A stretch of DNA of 64,000 nucleotides from Muribaculaceae bacterium Isolate-104 (HZI) (lineage in GTDB: Bacteria; Bacteroidota; Bacteroidia; Bacteroidales; Muribaculaceae), in the NCBI GenBank assembly GCA_003762715.1, contig RIBJ01000032.1, positions 62,001 through 126,000 of the forward strand, read 5' to 3'. Below the pieces are notes generated by a model that worked only from the letters and a program-made list of their open reading frames with translations, was not told the DNA's origin and ran no database searches. This document shows, piece after piece, positions 1-10,289 of the stretch; the stretch's first letter is position 1, and each line of letters opens with the position of its first letter. Position numbers and translations under genes: made by a program.

Positions 1-1268
1 AAGGGACGGGTGTAGTCGGTGCGTGTCCATTTGATGTTGTAGTCCACACGAGCCCAGTCTGCGAGCCATGCGCCGATTTTTGCGTTGGTTGTGTAGCGGT
101 TCTGCTCGTCATGACCGTGACGGATGAGACCGTTCTGGAGGAGGTAGCTTCCGCTGATGAGCCATGTCATGCGGTCGTTGCCGCCGCTAAGGCTGAGGTT
201 GTGCTGGGTAGAGGGAACATTCTTTTTGTAGTGTTCGGCAAACCAGTCGGTGTTTGCGAAAGCTGAGGTATAATTGTTCCATTTGCCGTTGGTGCCGGCA
301 GTGGTGCCGTAGTATTCAGGCTGGCTGGGGTCGGTAAACTCGCCGTTCATGTATTTGACGATGTTTTCCATAACCTCGTCGGAGAATTGCTTGCTGCCGT
401 TGTCGTTGTACTGTGCGGCGTTCCAGTAGTTGGCAAAGTCAAGAGAGTTTACCATTTTCGGCAGCTGGGTTGCGGTGCTGAAGCGTACATCGCCCGAGTA
501 GTTGATTTTTACAGCTCCTTTCTGACCGCTCTTTGTGGTGACGAGAATAACACCGAAAGAAGCGCGTGAACCGTAGATAGAAGAAGCGGCGGCGTCTTTA
601 AGAACCGACACGCTTTCGATGTCGTTGGGGTTCAAGGAGTTGATAGAACCTTCGATACCGTCGATGAGTACGAGGGGATTTGCCACGGAGCCGTTACCGA
701 TAGTGCCGGTACCGCGGATGTTCATGCTCATGGATGAGTTGAGCTCGCCGCCGGCGGTGGTGACACTGAGGTTAAGACCGGGGATAGCACCCTGGAGAGC
801 CTGCTGCACGTTTGCAACCGGGCGCGACTCGAATGTCTCGGAGCCTACCATTGAGACAGCACCGGTGACATTTACTTTTTTCTGGGTGCCGTAGCCCACG
901 ACAACGACTTCGTCAAGAGCGCTGGAAAGCTCTTCGAGTGTTACATCAAGTGGGGTTCCTTCCCATTTGAGGTCGGTTGTCTTGCAGCCTACATAGCTGA
1001 AACGCAATGTGGCTCCGGGTTTTACATTTTTGATAGTGAATTCACCGTCGATGTTGGTGGTGCCACCGTTGGTGGTTCCTACAACGAGAACAGAAACTCC
1101 TACGAGAGTTTCGCCTGTTTCGTCCTTCACTATGCCGGTAGCGGTATCCGCATCCGGCGCGGGTGACGCAGATGCGCTGAACGCCCATCCGGTCAGTAAG
1201 CACAGTGTGAGAAGGTATACGGGAAATGCCGTAAATCTTTTACTCACGTTACGAAAATAGTGATACAT
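1..1268 (-). CDS. SusC/RagA-family TonB-linked outer-membrane receptor, N-terminal part (partial)
   Basis: The frame is open from an ATG at 1268 down to base 1, so the C-terminal barrel lies outside the window. The translation opens with a signal-peptide-like stretch (start MYHYFRNVSKRF, then a hydrophobic run ending near ASASP). A carboxypeptidase-D-like regulatory domain follows (GIVKDETGETLVGVSV). The TonB-box region contains DEVVVVGYGTQKK, and the plug domain contains VLKDAAASSIYGSRA, which is the classical SusC signature. The family imports glycans or peptides across the outer membrane together with a SusD lipoprotein; the partner would be expected beyond base 1 and is not visible. The substrate cannot be told from the sequence. 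Confidence 0.96.
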   Translation of the reverse strand, partial: MYHYFRNVSKRFTAFPVYLLTLCLLTGWAFSASASPAPDADTATGIVKDETGETLVGVSVLVVGTTNGGTTNIDGEFTIKNVKPGATLRFSYVGCKTTDLKWEGTPLDVTLEELSSALDEVVVVGYGTQKKVNVTGAVSMVGSETFESRPVANVQQALQGAIPGLNLSVTTAGGELNSSMSMNIRGTGTIGNGSVANPLVLIDGIEGSINSLNPNDIESVSVLKDAAASSIYGSRASFGVILVTTKSGQKGAVKINYSGDVRFSTATQLPKMVNSLDFANYWNAAQYNDNGSKQFSDEVMENIVKYMNGEFTDPSQPEYYGTTAGTNGKWNNYTSAFANTDWFAEHYKKNVPSTQHNLSLSGGNDRMTWLISGSYLLQNGLIRHGHDEQNRYTTNAKIGAWLADWARVDYNIKWTRTDYTRP

Positions 1269-1374
1269 GATTAAATGATTGGGTTATTATTTAAGGTTGA
1301 TTGGTTGTTTTCCTCACCCTGTACAAGGGAGGAATTTTGTTCAAAATATGTCAGTGTACTTGCCTTATCCGGTT

Positions 1375-1382
1375 CAAAGGTA
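1375..1382 (-). promoter_or_regulatory. -7 box of the susC-like gene
   Basis: On the minus strand this reads TACCTTTG, a full match to TAnnTTTG, about 107 nt upstream of the ATG at 1268. No clean TTTG is present at the -33 position (GTTTATG lies there), so the call rests on the -7 box. The long leader would leave room for post-transcriptional control. Confidence 0.55.
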
Positions 1383-1448
1383 ATTAAAGGTAATGAAACT
1401 ACATAAACTATATTTAACTACCGCCCCCCCATTTTAAACAAAATTAAC

Positions 1449-1456
1449 TATATTTG
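1449..1456 (+). promoter_or_regulatory. possible + strand -7 box in the susC/guaB intergenic region
   Basis: TATATTTG matches the consensus and points toward guaB. Transcription from here would give a leader of about 250 nt. No convincing -33 element is seen. The 445-bp gap (1269-1713) otherwise holds only the promoters listed and no supported gene; a 60-codon frame at 1510-1692 overlaps the guaB promoter and is not credible. Confidence 0.3.
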
Positions 1457-1674
1457 CATCTTATAGCGTTGTGTAATGTTAATGAAAGGCAGTTATTGAC
1501 GAAAACTGCATGTGCTGTTTCTGTAGGGAGAAGCCGGTATGGAGGTTGCGGGGAAGTGGACATTGCATCAATTGCAACACCTTAATTATATATAGGGGCC
1601 GGCGTAATTGCAATAATTTGGCGCGGGGCGCATCAAGAGGGCTTTTTGATTGCGCGTGTTTCAAAAAAAAACAT

Positions 1675-1682
1675 TATCTTTG
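1675..1682 (+). promoter_or_regulatory. guaB -7 box
   Basis: TATCTTTG followed by GCG lies 31 nt upstream of the guaB ATG. The expected -33 TTTG is not at ideal spacing; the nearest TTTG ends at 1648. Confidence 0.55.
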
Positions 1683-1692
1683 CGTGCAATAA

Positions 1693-3192
<1,500 letters not shown>

Positions 3193-3400
3193 GCGGTTGG
3201 TCACAGCCGCTGTTACACTGCTCCCTGCCTTTTCGGTGCGGGTGTCGGCACAGTCCGTACCCCTTGCACTCCGGGCAGGGGGCAGTGTCGCTGTCATGAG
3301 GCTCCGAAGTGGTATAAAAAGCGCAATAGGCGGTGAGAATGACGCTTTTAGCGATTTTTACATGTGAGGGGAGTGCGCGCGTGAGGAAAAATGACTAAAT
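3193..3400. other. intergenic spacer after guaB
   Basis: No gene is supported here. A weak stem (AGCGG/CCGCT, about 3191-3212) follows the guaB stop without a T tract, so it is a poor intrinsic terminator. The right end carries the promoter of the next gene. Confidence 0.4.
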
Positions 3401-3403
3401 TTG
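3396..3403 (+). promoter_or_regulatory. -7 box of the SurA-like gene
   Basis: TAAATTTG overlaps the TTG at 3401 that would be the longest start of the next gene. Transcription would begin near 3410, so the TTG cannot be the start on this transcript; this favours the GTG at 3431. Confidence 0.55.
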
Positions 3404-3430
3404 AGCCAAAATTTTCAAAAAATAAAAAGA

Positions 3431-4825
3431 GTGAAAGCAAAAAACATCATATTCGCCGCACTTATGGCACTGTGTGCCTTCGGAGTGTCAGCGCAAAACA
3501 ATGTTGTAGAGGAAGTTGCATGGGTAGTGGGCGACCAGCCGATATGGAAGTCGGAGATTGAGGCGCAGTATCTCAACCTGATGCGTGACAACGCCAATCT
3601 GCAAGGCGACCCCTATTGCGTTGTGCCTGAAATGCTTGCGGTTGAAAAACTGTATCTTCACCAGGCAGACATGGACACTGTGGAAGTGAGCGACGCAATG
3701 GTGATGGCTGAGGTAGACAGCCGTATCAACTATTTCATAAACCTTTTCCAGACCAAGGAAAAGATGGAGGAATACTACCGCAAGCCGATGTCTGAAATCA
3801 GGTCGGAGATGACCGAATCGGTGCGCAACAGCTACCGTGTGCGTCAGGTGCAGAGCAGCCTCACATCAGACATTACATCGACCCCCAACGATATCAGAAA
3901 ATATTTCCAGAACCTGTCGCCCGACAGTGTGCCGTTCATACCTCTTCAGGTAGAGGCGCAGATTATCACAATAAATCCGGTTGTGCCGCGTCAGGAGATT
4001 GAGGATGTAAAAGCGCGTCTGAGAGACTATTCGGACCGCGTGACAAAAGGCGAGAGCGAGTTTTCCACACTTGCCATTCTGTATTCCGAAGACCCCGGCA
4101 GCAGTATGCGCGGCGGTGAGCTCGGATTCAGCGGCAAGGGTACCCTCGACCCTGAGTTTGCGGCGGTGGCGTTCAATCTCAACGACCCCAAGAAGGTGAG
4201 CAAGATTGTCGAGACCGAATTCGGTTTCCATATTATCCAGCTCATCGAAAAGCGTGGCGACCGAATCAATGTGCGCCACATTCTGCTACGGCCCAAAGTG
4301 TCTGAAAATGACCTCAATGAAGCTCGCGTGCGTCTTGACTCGCTGCGCTCGGATATTGTCAAGGGACTGGTTGACTTTAACGATGTAGTGGGTCTTGTGT
4401 CGCAGGACAAGGCTACAAGAGCCAACCGTGGCATGATGGTGAACAGCGACCGCGAGAGCGACCGCGCCGGCTCTACCCGCTTCACTATGGCAGAGCTGCC
4501 TCAGGAAGTGGCTCAGAAGATTGCCGGAATGCAGCCGGGAGATATATCCGAGGCTTTTGTGATGATGGACCCCAAGCTCAACCGCGAGGTGGTGGCTGTG
4601 GTGCGTCTGCACCGCCGCATCGAGGGTCACAACGCCAACATCGCCGATGACTATCAGGTTATCAAAAGCATGTATGAAAACAGCCGCCGCCAGCAGATTC
4701 TCACCGAATGGCTGGAAAACAAAATAAACGAAACTTATGTGCGCATAGATGAAAACTGGCGCAACTGCGAGTTTACCCACAAGGGCTGGATTAAAGAAAA
4801 ATCATCTGAGGCGGCAGCCGACTGA
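3431..4825 (+). CDS. SurA-like periplasmic peptidyl-prolyl isomerase (PpiC/parvulin)
   Basis: An envelope chaperone likely to assist outer-membrane protein folding. From the GTG at 3431 the protein begins with a good signal peptide (KAKNIIFAALMALCAFGVSAQ); the longer frame from TTG 3401 begins inside the promoter. After a SurA-like N-terminal domain there is a parvulin domain (LAILYSEDPGSSMRGGELGF and then FGFHIIQLIEKRGD). A second, more degenerate rotamase-like segment starts at RINVRHILLRPKV. The stop is 5 bp before the OstA-like gene, so the two are probably co-transcribed, in keeping with a joint role in outer-membrane biogenesis. Confidence 0.9.
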   Translation: MKAKNIIFAALMALCAFGVSAQNNVVEEVAWVVGDQPIWKSEIEAQYLNLMRDNANLQGDPYCVVPEMLAVEKLYLHQADMDTVEVSDAMVMAEVDSRINYFINLFQTKEKMEEYYRKPMSEIRSEMTESVRNSYRVRQVQSSLTSDITSTPNDIRKYFQNLSPDSVPFIPLQVEAQIITINPVVPRQEIEDVKARLRDYSDRVTKGESEFSTLAILYSEDPGSSMRGGELGFSGKGTLDPEFAAVAFNLNDPKKVSKIVETEFGFHIIQLIEKRGDRINVRHILLRPKVSENDLNEARVRLDSLRSDIVKGLVDFNDVVGLVSQDKATRANRGMMVNSDRESDRAGSTRFTMAELPQEVAQKIAGMQPGDISEAFVMMDPKLNREVVAVVRLHRRIEGHNANIADDYQVIKSMYENSRRQQILTEWLENKINETYVRIDENWRNCEFTHKGWIKEKSSEAAAD

Positions 4826-4830
4826 CGGGC

Positions 4831-6687
4831 ATGATGCTTCATCTTGTCAGGATGCTGTGCTTTCTTAGGCGTTATGCCCCGGGGCTTGTCGCTGTCGGGG
4901 TGTTTGCCGTTCTTGCGCTCCCCGCATGGACAGCCACCTCGCGCCCGGTGGATGACAGCCGGCAGAACATCAAGCCGGTGATACCCGGTGCCAGCCGCTA
5001 TCAGGAGGGAAAGGTGTTTCTCGAACATGCGGATGTGTGGAGCTACAAGGAGCAGCCCGGCGTGGCTGCCGAGGAGCAGTATCAGCTCCTTGTGGGGTCG
5101 GTTGTGTTTCGCAAAAACGACATGTTCATGTACTGCGACAGCGCCCATTTCTATGATGTGAGCAATTCGTTTGACGCGTTTGGCAATGTCAGGATGGAGC
5201 AGGGCGACACCCTGTTTGTCTACGCCGATGAGCTGAACTACGACGGCGCTACAGAAATGGCTGTCCTCTATGCCGACGCCGGCAAGAAGGTGAGGCTGAT
5301 AAACCGCGACGTGAAGCTGGAAACCGATGTTTTCAACTATGACATTCCCGGCGAGGTGGGCTATTATAATGTGGGCGGTGTGCTGAGCGACCTTCAGAAC
5401 ACCCTGACCTCGCTTGAAGGCGAGTATCACCCCGACACCAAAGATGCCTTCTTTTACTTTAACGTAGAGCTTAACAGTCTCAACAACAGCGACACGCTGC
5501 GCATGTTTACCGACTCGCTGCAGTACAATACCGAAACCCATGTGGCAACACTCGTAGCCGCTACCCGCATAATAAGCAAGGACGGCGAGATACGCTCTAC
5601 CTCCGGCACATACAATACCGAAAGCGGACTAGCGGATTTGTACAAGCGCTCTCTCGTTGTAACAAACCGGGGCAATACCCTTACCGGCGACACCCTGTTC
5701 TACAACAGAGACCTCGGCATCGGCGAGGCGTTTGGCAACATGGTGCTCACCGACTCTGCCCGCAGCTGCGCCATGTTTGGCGACTACGGCTTTTACAACG
5801 ACCGTGTTGACAGCGCTTTTGTCACCGGGCGCGCTCTTGCGAAAGAGTATTCAAAAAACGATACCCTGTATCTGCACGGCGACACTATCTTTGCGTATAT
5901 TGACCCCGCCGACACCACCCGTGTGATGAATGTGTACCACAAAGTGCGGTTCTACCGGTCTGACCTCCAGGGACTGTGTGACTCGCTGAGCGCAACCGAG
6001 CGCGACTCTATGATGTACATGTACCGCCACCCGGTGTTGTGGAGCGGCGACAGGCAGATATTCGGCAATGTGATTCATGTGCATTTCAATGACTCCACCG
6101 CCGACTGGGCGAAGCTGCCCGAATTCGGATTTATGGCGGAGCATGTCGGGGAAGACTGTTTCCAGCAGATGAGCGGTCTGAAAATGACGGCGTGGTTCAA
6201 CGACTCCACCATACGCCACCTCTTTGTCGAAGGCAATGTCATGCTGATAATGTTTCCCATGGAGAACGACTCCACATACAACAAGTACGCCTATGTGGAG
6301 AGCAGCATAATGGACGCATGGTTTTTGAACAACGACATTGAGCGGATTTTGTTCACTCCCGAAACCACGGCAAAGGTTGTGCCGCTCTATCTTGCCAAGA
6401 AAGGCAGCTATTTTCTCCAGAAGTTCGCGTGGTACGACGGCATACGCCCCACATCGCCCGAAGATGTGTTTGTTGTGCCGCAGCAGATGATAGACCTTAT
6501 CAACTCGGCGCCTCCGGCTACTGTAGTGAAGCGCACAGCGCCTGTCAGGCGCTCGACCCCGGAGGGTGAGCCGCCGGAGAATTCCGACAAATCAGCCGCA
6601 GCAGTAGCCGAAAGCGCGGAAGAGGAGGAGCAGCAAGAGGAATCATCTGAACCCGAGGATGAAACTGCCGCTCGGTCAGAGCAGTAG
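4831..6687 (+). CDS. OstA-like (LptA/LptD N-terminal-type) envelope protein
   Basis: This 618-residue protein has an N-terminal hydrophobic signal (LVAVGVFAVLALPAW) and a long run of OstA-type beta repeats. Typical pieces are LVGSVVFRKNDMFMYCDSAH, GNVRMEQGDTLFVYADELNY and RSTSGTYNTESGLADLYKRS. OstA/LptA domains form the periplasmic bridge that carries lipopolysaccharide. Bacteroidetes have large OstA-like proteins of this kind whose exact role is less certain. The C-terminal 60 residues are a low-complexity acidic tail rich in Glu. It directly follows the SurA-like gene, forming an outer-membrane assembly pair. Alternative start: the next Met codon. Confidence 0.85.
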   Translation: MMLHLVRMLCFLRRYAPGLVAVGVFAVLALPAWTATSRPVDDSRQNIKPVIPGASRYQEGKVFLEHADVWSYKEQPGVAAEEQYQLLVGSVVFRKNDMFMYCDSAHFYDVSNSFDAFGNVRMEQGDTLFVYADELNYDGATEMAVLYADAGKKVRLINRDVKLETDVFNYDIPGEVGYYNVGGVLSDLQNTLTSLEGEYHPDTKDAFFYFNVELNSLNNSDTLRMFTDSLQYNTETHVATLVAATRIISKDGEIRSTSGTYNTESGLADLYKRSLVVTNRGNTLTGDTLFYNRDLGIGEAFGNMVLTDSARSCAMFGDYGFYNDRVDSAFVTGRALAKEYSKNDTLYLHGDTIFAYIDPADTTRVMNVYHKVRFYRSDLQGLCDSLSATERDSMMYMYRHPVLWSGDRQIFGNVIHVHFNDSTADWAKLPEFGFMAEHVGEDCFQQMSGLKMTAWFNDSTIRHLFVEGNVMLIMFPMENDSTYNKYAYVESSIMDAWFLNNDIERILFTPETTAKVVPLYLAKKGSYFLQKFAWYDGIRPTSPEDVFVVPQQMIDLINSAPPATVVKRTAPVRRSTPEGEPPENSDKSAAAVAESAEEEEQQEESSEPEDETAARSEQ

Positions 6688-6741
6688 CGTATCGCCGGCG
6701 AAGTTTTAAAACAAGTTATCTACACTCTGTAGAAAACTCTA

Positions 6742-6773
6742 TTTGGGTAGGGTAGGGGTTTGTCGTAATTTTG
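6742..6773 (+). promoter_or_regulatory. mutL promoter
   Basis: TTTG at 6742-6745 is separated by 20 nt from TAATTTTG at 6766-6773. This is a near-ideal Bacteroidetes promoter, 70 nt upstream of the mutL ATG. Confidence 0.7.
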
Positions 6774-6843
6774 TTGGTCGAAAATAAGAGGGTGTGTTTT
6801 TTTTGTTGCGCGCCCTCCCCACATTGAGAATATTTTTAACCCT

Positions 6844-8751
6844 ATGAGCGACATTATACGTCTACTTCCGGATTCGGTGGCAAACCAGATTGCTGCGGGC
6901 GAGGTTATACAGCGCCCCGCGTCTGTTGTCAAGGAGCTGGTGGAGAACGCAGTAGATGCCGGCGCCAAATCAATAGAAATCATAATAAAGGATGCCGGAC
7001 GCACTCTGATACAGGTGGTGGATGACGGCAGCGGCATGAGTGATACCGATGCCCGCCTTGCATTCGAGCGCCACGCCACATCCAAGATTGCCGCTGCAGC
7101 CGACCTGTTCAGCCTGCACACAATGGGGTTTCGCGGCGAGGCTCTCGCCTCCATAGCGGCTGTGTCGCGGGTAGATTTGCGCACCATGCTCCACGGCGCC
7201 ACTGTTGGCACAAGGCTTATAATAAACGGCAGTCAGGTGGAGAGTCAGGAGCCGGAAACATGTAGCCCCGGCAGCAACCTGATGGTTAAAAATCTGTTTT
7301 TCAATGTGCCGGCACGTCGCAAGTTTCTGAAAAAGGACTCTGTAGAGCTTGCCAATATAATGCGTGAGTTCGAGAGGCTGGCGCTTGTGAACCCCTCGGT
7401 GGAGTTTACTCTTGTGCACAATGACTCTGTGCTGCACAAACTCATGCGCGGCTCTTTCAAGCAGCGAATTGTCGATTTGTTCGGCAAAAGCCTTGACAAA
7501 CAGATTATTCCGGTAGAAACTTCCACCTCTATAGTCTCGGTGAGCGGTTTTGTGTCTCTGCCGCAGTTTGCCCGCCGCCGCAATGCGTTGCAGTACCTTA
7601 TGGTTAACGGTCGCAACATGCGCCACCCGTATTTTCACAAGGCTATAATGCATTGCTATGAAAACCTCATTCCGGCAGATGAGCAGCCCAATTACTTCCT
7701 CGATTTCAAGGTTGACCCTGCGAGCATAGACGTGAATATCCACCCGACCAAAAACGAAATAAAGTTTGAGGACGAGCCGGCCATATGGCAGATACTTGTA
7801 GCGGCAGTAAAAGAATCGCTCGGACGTTTCAATGCAGCTGAAGCAATTGATTTTGACAGGGTTGACGCGCCGGAGATACCGTTTTTTTCGCCTGACACCA
7901 ATGCAGCGCACGGCTTGGACATAGACACTACGTACAACCCCTTTGCCCAGCAGACAGATGAGGCTGAGCCACGTCAGGCGGGACGGTCGTATGGAGCGGG
8001 CTCTCGTCCGGGCAATGCCTTGCGCGCTGTGGGCAGTGACTGGGAGCGGCTGTATGAAGAGTTTAATTCCGAACGCTCTGAAAGCATCTCGGAAGGGGTG
8101 CGGGCAAGTTCGCTCAACGCGGATATAGTTGTTGACAACGAAGAACCTACATCCGGGCAAGAGTCGATATTTGACGCGACCACCGAAGGCGTTACCGCCT
8201 ATAATTGCATTCAGGCAAAGGGTCGTTACATACTTTCGCCGTCAAAATCGGGAGTAATGGTAATAGACCAGCACAGGGCGCACGTCAAGGTTCTTTACGA
8301 ACGTTATATTAATATGGTGTCGTCGGGCAGGCTTGAGAGCCAGCGCCTGCTCTTCCCTGAGATTGTCACTCTTTCGGCGTCGCAAAACGCTGTTCTTGAA
8401 CTGATTGTGCCGGTGGTAACCGGGCTCGGCTTCGATATATCTTATTTGGGCGACTTTACATGGAGCGTCAATGGCGCTCCTTCAATGGAAAATTCGCCGG
8501 TGGATACCCTGCTTAAAATAGTGGAGGAGGAAACAGAAGGAGGCGACACCGCAGAGGTGGCAATGCAGAGACGTGCCGCGCTCGCAATGGCGCGGGCAGG
8601 AGCGGTCAAGTACGGACAGCCGCTTACCCCTGATGAGATGGAGCGCCTTATAAGTGATTTGTTTAAACTCTCCGCTCCTAATTTTACGCCTGACGGACAG
8701 CTGGTTGTGAGTCTCATCTCAACCGAAGAGCTGGCAAAAATGTTTTCATGA
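6844..8751 (+). CDS. mutL: DNA mismatch repair protein MutL
   Basis: This 635-residue GHKL ATPase couples MutS mismatch recognition to strand removal. The N-terminal ATPase shows IAAGEVIQRPASVVKELVEN, the DDGSGM motif and GFRGEALASI; the transducer domain follows (NVPARRKFLK; VNGRNMRHP). A variable, charged linker lies around residues 350-450. The C-terminal dimerization domain begins at YNCIQAKGRYIL. The endonuclease motif region reads DQHRAHVKVLYE (from D475), so the DQH and the last Glu are kept but the central Glu of DQHA(X)2E(X)4E is Val. Confidence 0.97.
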   Translation: MSDIIRLLPDSVANQIAAGEVIQRPASVVKELVENAVDAGAKSIEIIIKDAGRTLIQVVDDGSGMSDTDARLAFERHATSKIAAAADLFSLHTMGFRGEALASIAAVSRVDLRTMLHGATVGTRLIINGSQVESQEPETCSPGSNLMVKNLFFNVPARRKFLKKDSVELANIMREFERLALVNPSVEFTLVHNDSVLHKLMRGSFKQRIVDLFGKSLDKQIIPVETSTSIVSVSGFVSLPQFARRRNALQYLMVNGRNMRHPYFHKAIMHCYENLIPADEQPNYFLDFKVDPASIDVNIHPTKNEIKFEDEPAIWQILVAAVKESLGRFNAAEAIDFDRVDAPEIPFFSPDTNAAHGLDIDTTYNPFAQQTDEAEPRQAGRSYGAGSRPGNALRAVGSDWERLYEEFNSERSESISEGVRASSLNADIVVDNEEPTSGQESIFDATTEGVTAYNCIQAKGRYILSPSKSGVMVIDQHRAHVKVLYERYINMVSSGRLESQRLLFPEIVTLSASQNAVLELIVPVVTGLGFDISYLGDFTWSVNGAPSMENSPVDTLLKIVEEETEGGDTAEVAMQRRAALAMARAGAVKYGQPLTPDEMERLISDLFKLSAPNFTPDGQLVVSLISTEELAKMFS

Positions 8752-8787
8752 CAGGCGGTGATACGATAAAATTTCCGAAAAAATTAT

Positions 8788-8795
8788 TAAATTTG
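8788..8795 (+). promoter_or_regulatory. -7 box directly ahead of the HU/SPOR gene
   Basis: TAAATTTG ends 5 nt before the GTG start at 8801. Transcription would begin at or next to the start codon, implying a leaderless or almost leaderless mRNA unless another promoter is used. Confidence 0.45.
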
Positions 8796-8800
8796 CACTT

Positions 8801-9724
8801 GTGATAGACCTCATTCCACATATTAAATATCTGGTAGTAAGCCATGACTGTGTCATTCTTCCCGGCTGGGGAGCTATAGTGGCGCGCCACATTCCGGCAT
8901 GTGTGTCGGAAGGGGTGCTTTACCCTCCGGTGCGTGAGCTTGGCTTCAATCCGGATGTCAACTACAGCGACGGCATGCTTGCCAGCAGTGTAGCAAGGCG
9001 CGAGGGCATATCGTATGCAGCCGCGCAGGTGGCAGTGGAAAACGCGGTAGAGCATCTGCGTAACCTGTACGACATTGCCGGATTTCTTGCATTGCCGCGC
9101 ATCGGCACTTTCCGGCGCAGTGGCGACGGCGCAATGACATTTGTGCCCGAGTCTGCATCAAGGTCTATTGCCAACATCGCTTTTTCCGGACTGCCTGTCA
9201 TGGAGGTGGCAAGCGCTTCCGGTTCGTCATTGACCGCCGGAGAGAAAGTGGCGCGTATTGGCGGGCTACGCGCCTTTGCACGCGGTGCCGCTGCAGCAGC
9301 TGTGCTGCTGGCGCTCGGAGCAACTTTGTCAACACCGGTTACGGTCGACAGGGCGGCTGCGTCATACGCCTCTGTGCCTGCTCCCTCGGTTTCGGCAGCG
9401 AAGCCGGTAGTGCTTCCGCTTGCCTACCCTGCCGACACAACCATGTTTATCCCGGTACCGGACGCTTCTGTGGCTACCGACACAATGAAACCGGTGGCTG
9501 TGCCTGCGCATGAGTTTTACCTTATAGTGTCATCTCATGTCAACAGAGCTGAGGCAAGCGCTTATGTGGCGGCGCGTCCGAACGAGAGTCTTACCGTGCT
9601 TGAGAGCGACCGCCGCTTTAGAATTGTGGCGGCTACCGGAGCTACGCTCGAAGAGGCTATGAAGCTCAAAGGCAATGCCGATTTCAACCGGCGCCACCCT
9701 GACGCATGGGTGTACCGCAAATAA
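8801..9724 (+). CDS. HU-like DNA-binding/SPOR-domain protein
   Basis: This 307-residue protein has a Bacteroidetes-type architecture. An HU/CCDC81-like domain occupies the first 110 residues (PGWGAIVARHIPA; AVEHLRNLYDIAGFLALPRIG). A single transmembrane segment follows near residue 165 (AAAAAVLLALGATLS). A Pro/Ala/Val-rich linker leads to a C-terminal SPOR domain (EFYLIVSSHVNRAEASAYVA). SPOR domains bind denuded peptidoglycan at the septum, so a link between nucleoid or cell-envelope and division sites is plausible but not proven. The start is GTG; no better upstream start exists before the promoter, and the next Met is far inside the HU-like domain. Confidence 0.75.
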   Translation: MIDLIPHIKYLVVSHDCVILPGWGAIVARHIPACVSEGVLYPPVRELGFNPDVNYSDGMLASSVARREGISYAAAQVAVENAVEHLRNLYDIAGFLALPRIGTFRRSGDGAMTFVPESASRSIANIAFSGLPVMEVASASGSSLTAGEKVARIGGLRAFARGAAAAAVLLALGATLSTPVTVDRAAASYASVPAPSVSAAKPVVLPLAYPADTTMFIPVPDASVATDTMKPVAVPAHEFYLIVSSHVNRAEASAYVAARPNESLTVLESDRRFRIVAATGATLEEAMKLKGNADFNRRHPDAWVYRK

Positions 9725-9749
9725 AAAAACTCCTTATTCCACGCATTAT

Positions 9750-10289
9750 ATGAAAGATTTGCATGAACTGCTCGTGAACCGGCGCAGCATACGCCGTTAC
9801 ACCGACGAGCCGCTTACACCCGACCAGGTGAGGCTCATACTTGAGGCGGGGCTCCTTGCGCCTACATCCAAAAGCGCACGCCCGTGGCAGTTTGTTGCTG
9901 TCGATGACAAAAACATGCTTGAACGCCTTGCGCAGTGCAAGCCTGCCGGTGCTGCTCCTATTGCGGGGTGTGCCCTTGCAGTGGTAGTGGCGGTGGATCA
10001 GACCCAAAGCGACCCCTGGATAGAGGATGCCTCGGTGGCTGCCTCGTACATGCAGCTTCAGGCGCAGGACCTCGGGCTCGGCTCCTGCTGGATTCAGGTG
10101 CGCGGACGCTTTACCGCCGACGGGCTGCCGAGCGAGGAGTATGTTCAGGAACTGCTCGGCATTCCCGAACAGTGTCCCGTTGTGTGCATCCTCACATTCG
10201 GCAACAAAGCCGAGGAGCGCAAGCCGGTGGACACTTCAAAACTTCTTTGGGAAAAGGTTCACATAGGCACCTGGAAAGCTGAGGAATGA
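9750..10289 (+). CDS. nitroreductase family protein (FMN-dependent)
   Basis: A 179-residue flavoenzyme of the nitroreductase fold. Typical pieces are LLVNRRSIRRYTDEPLTPDQ (FMN phosphate-binding Arg-rich motif), LLAPTSKSARPWQFV and LGLGSCWIQ. Such enzymes reduce nitro compounds or quinones with NAD(P)H. The true start is the ATG at 9750, after the stop of the HU/SPOR gene; a longer frame from 9675 would overlap that gene. Its stop overlaps the next start (ATGA at 10286), so the two are translationally coupled. The physiological substrate is unknown. Confidence 0.9.
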   Translation: MKDLHELLVNRRSIRRYTDEPLTPDQVRLILEAGLLAPTSKSARPWQFVAVDDKNMLERLAQCKPAGAAPIAGCALAVVVAVDQTQSDPWIEDASVAASYMQLQAQDLGLGSCWIQVRGRFTADGLPSEEYVQELLGIPEQCPVVCILTFGNKAEERKPVDTSKLLWEKVHIGTWKAEE

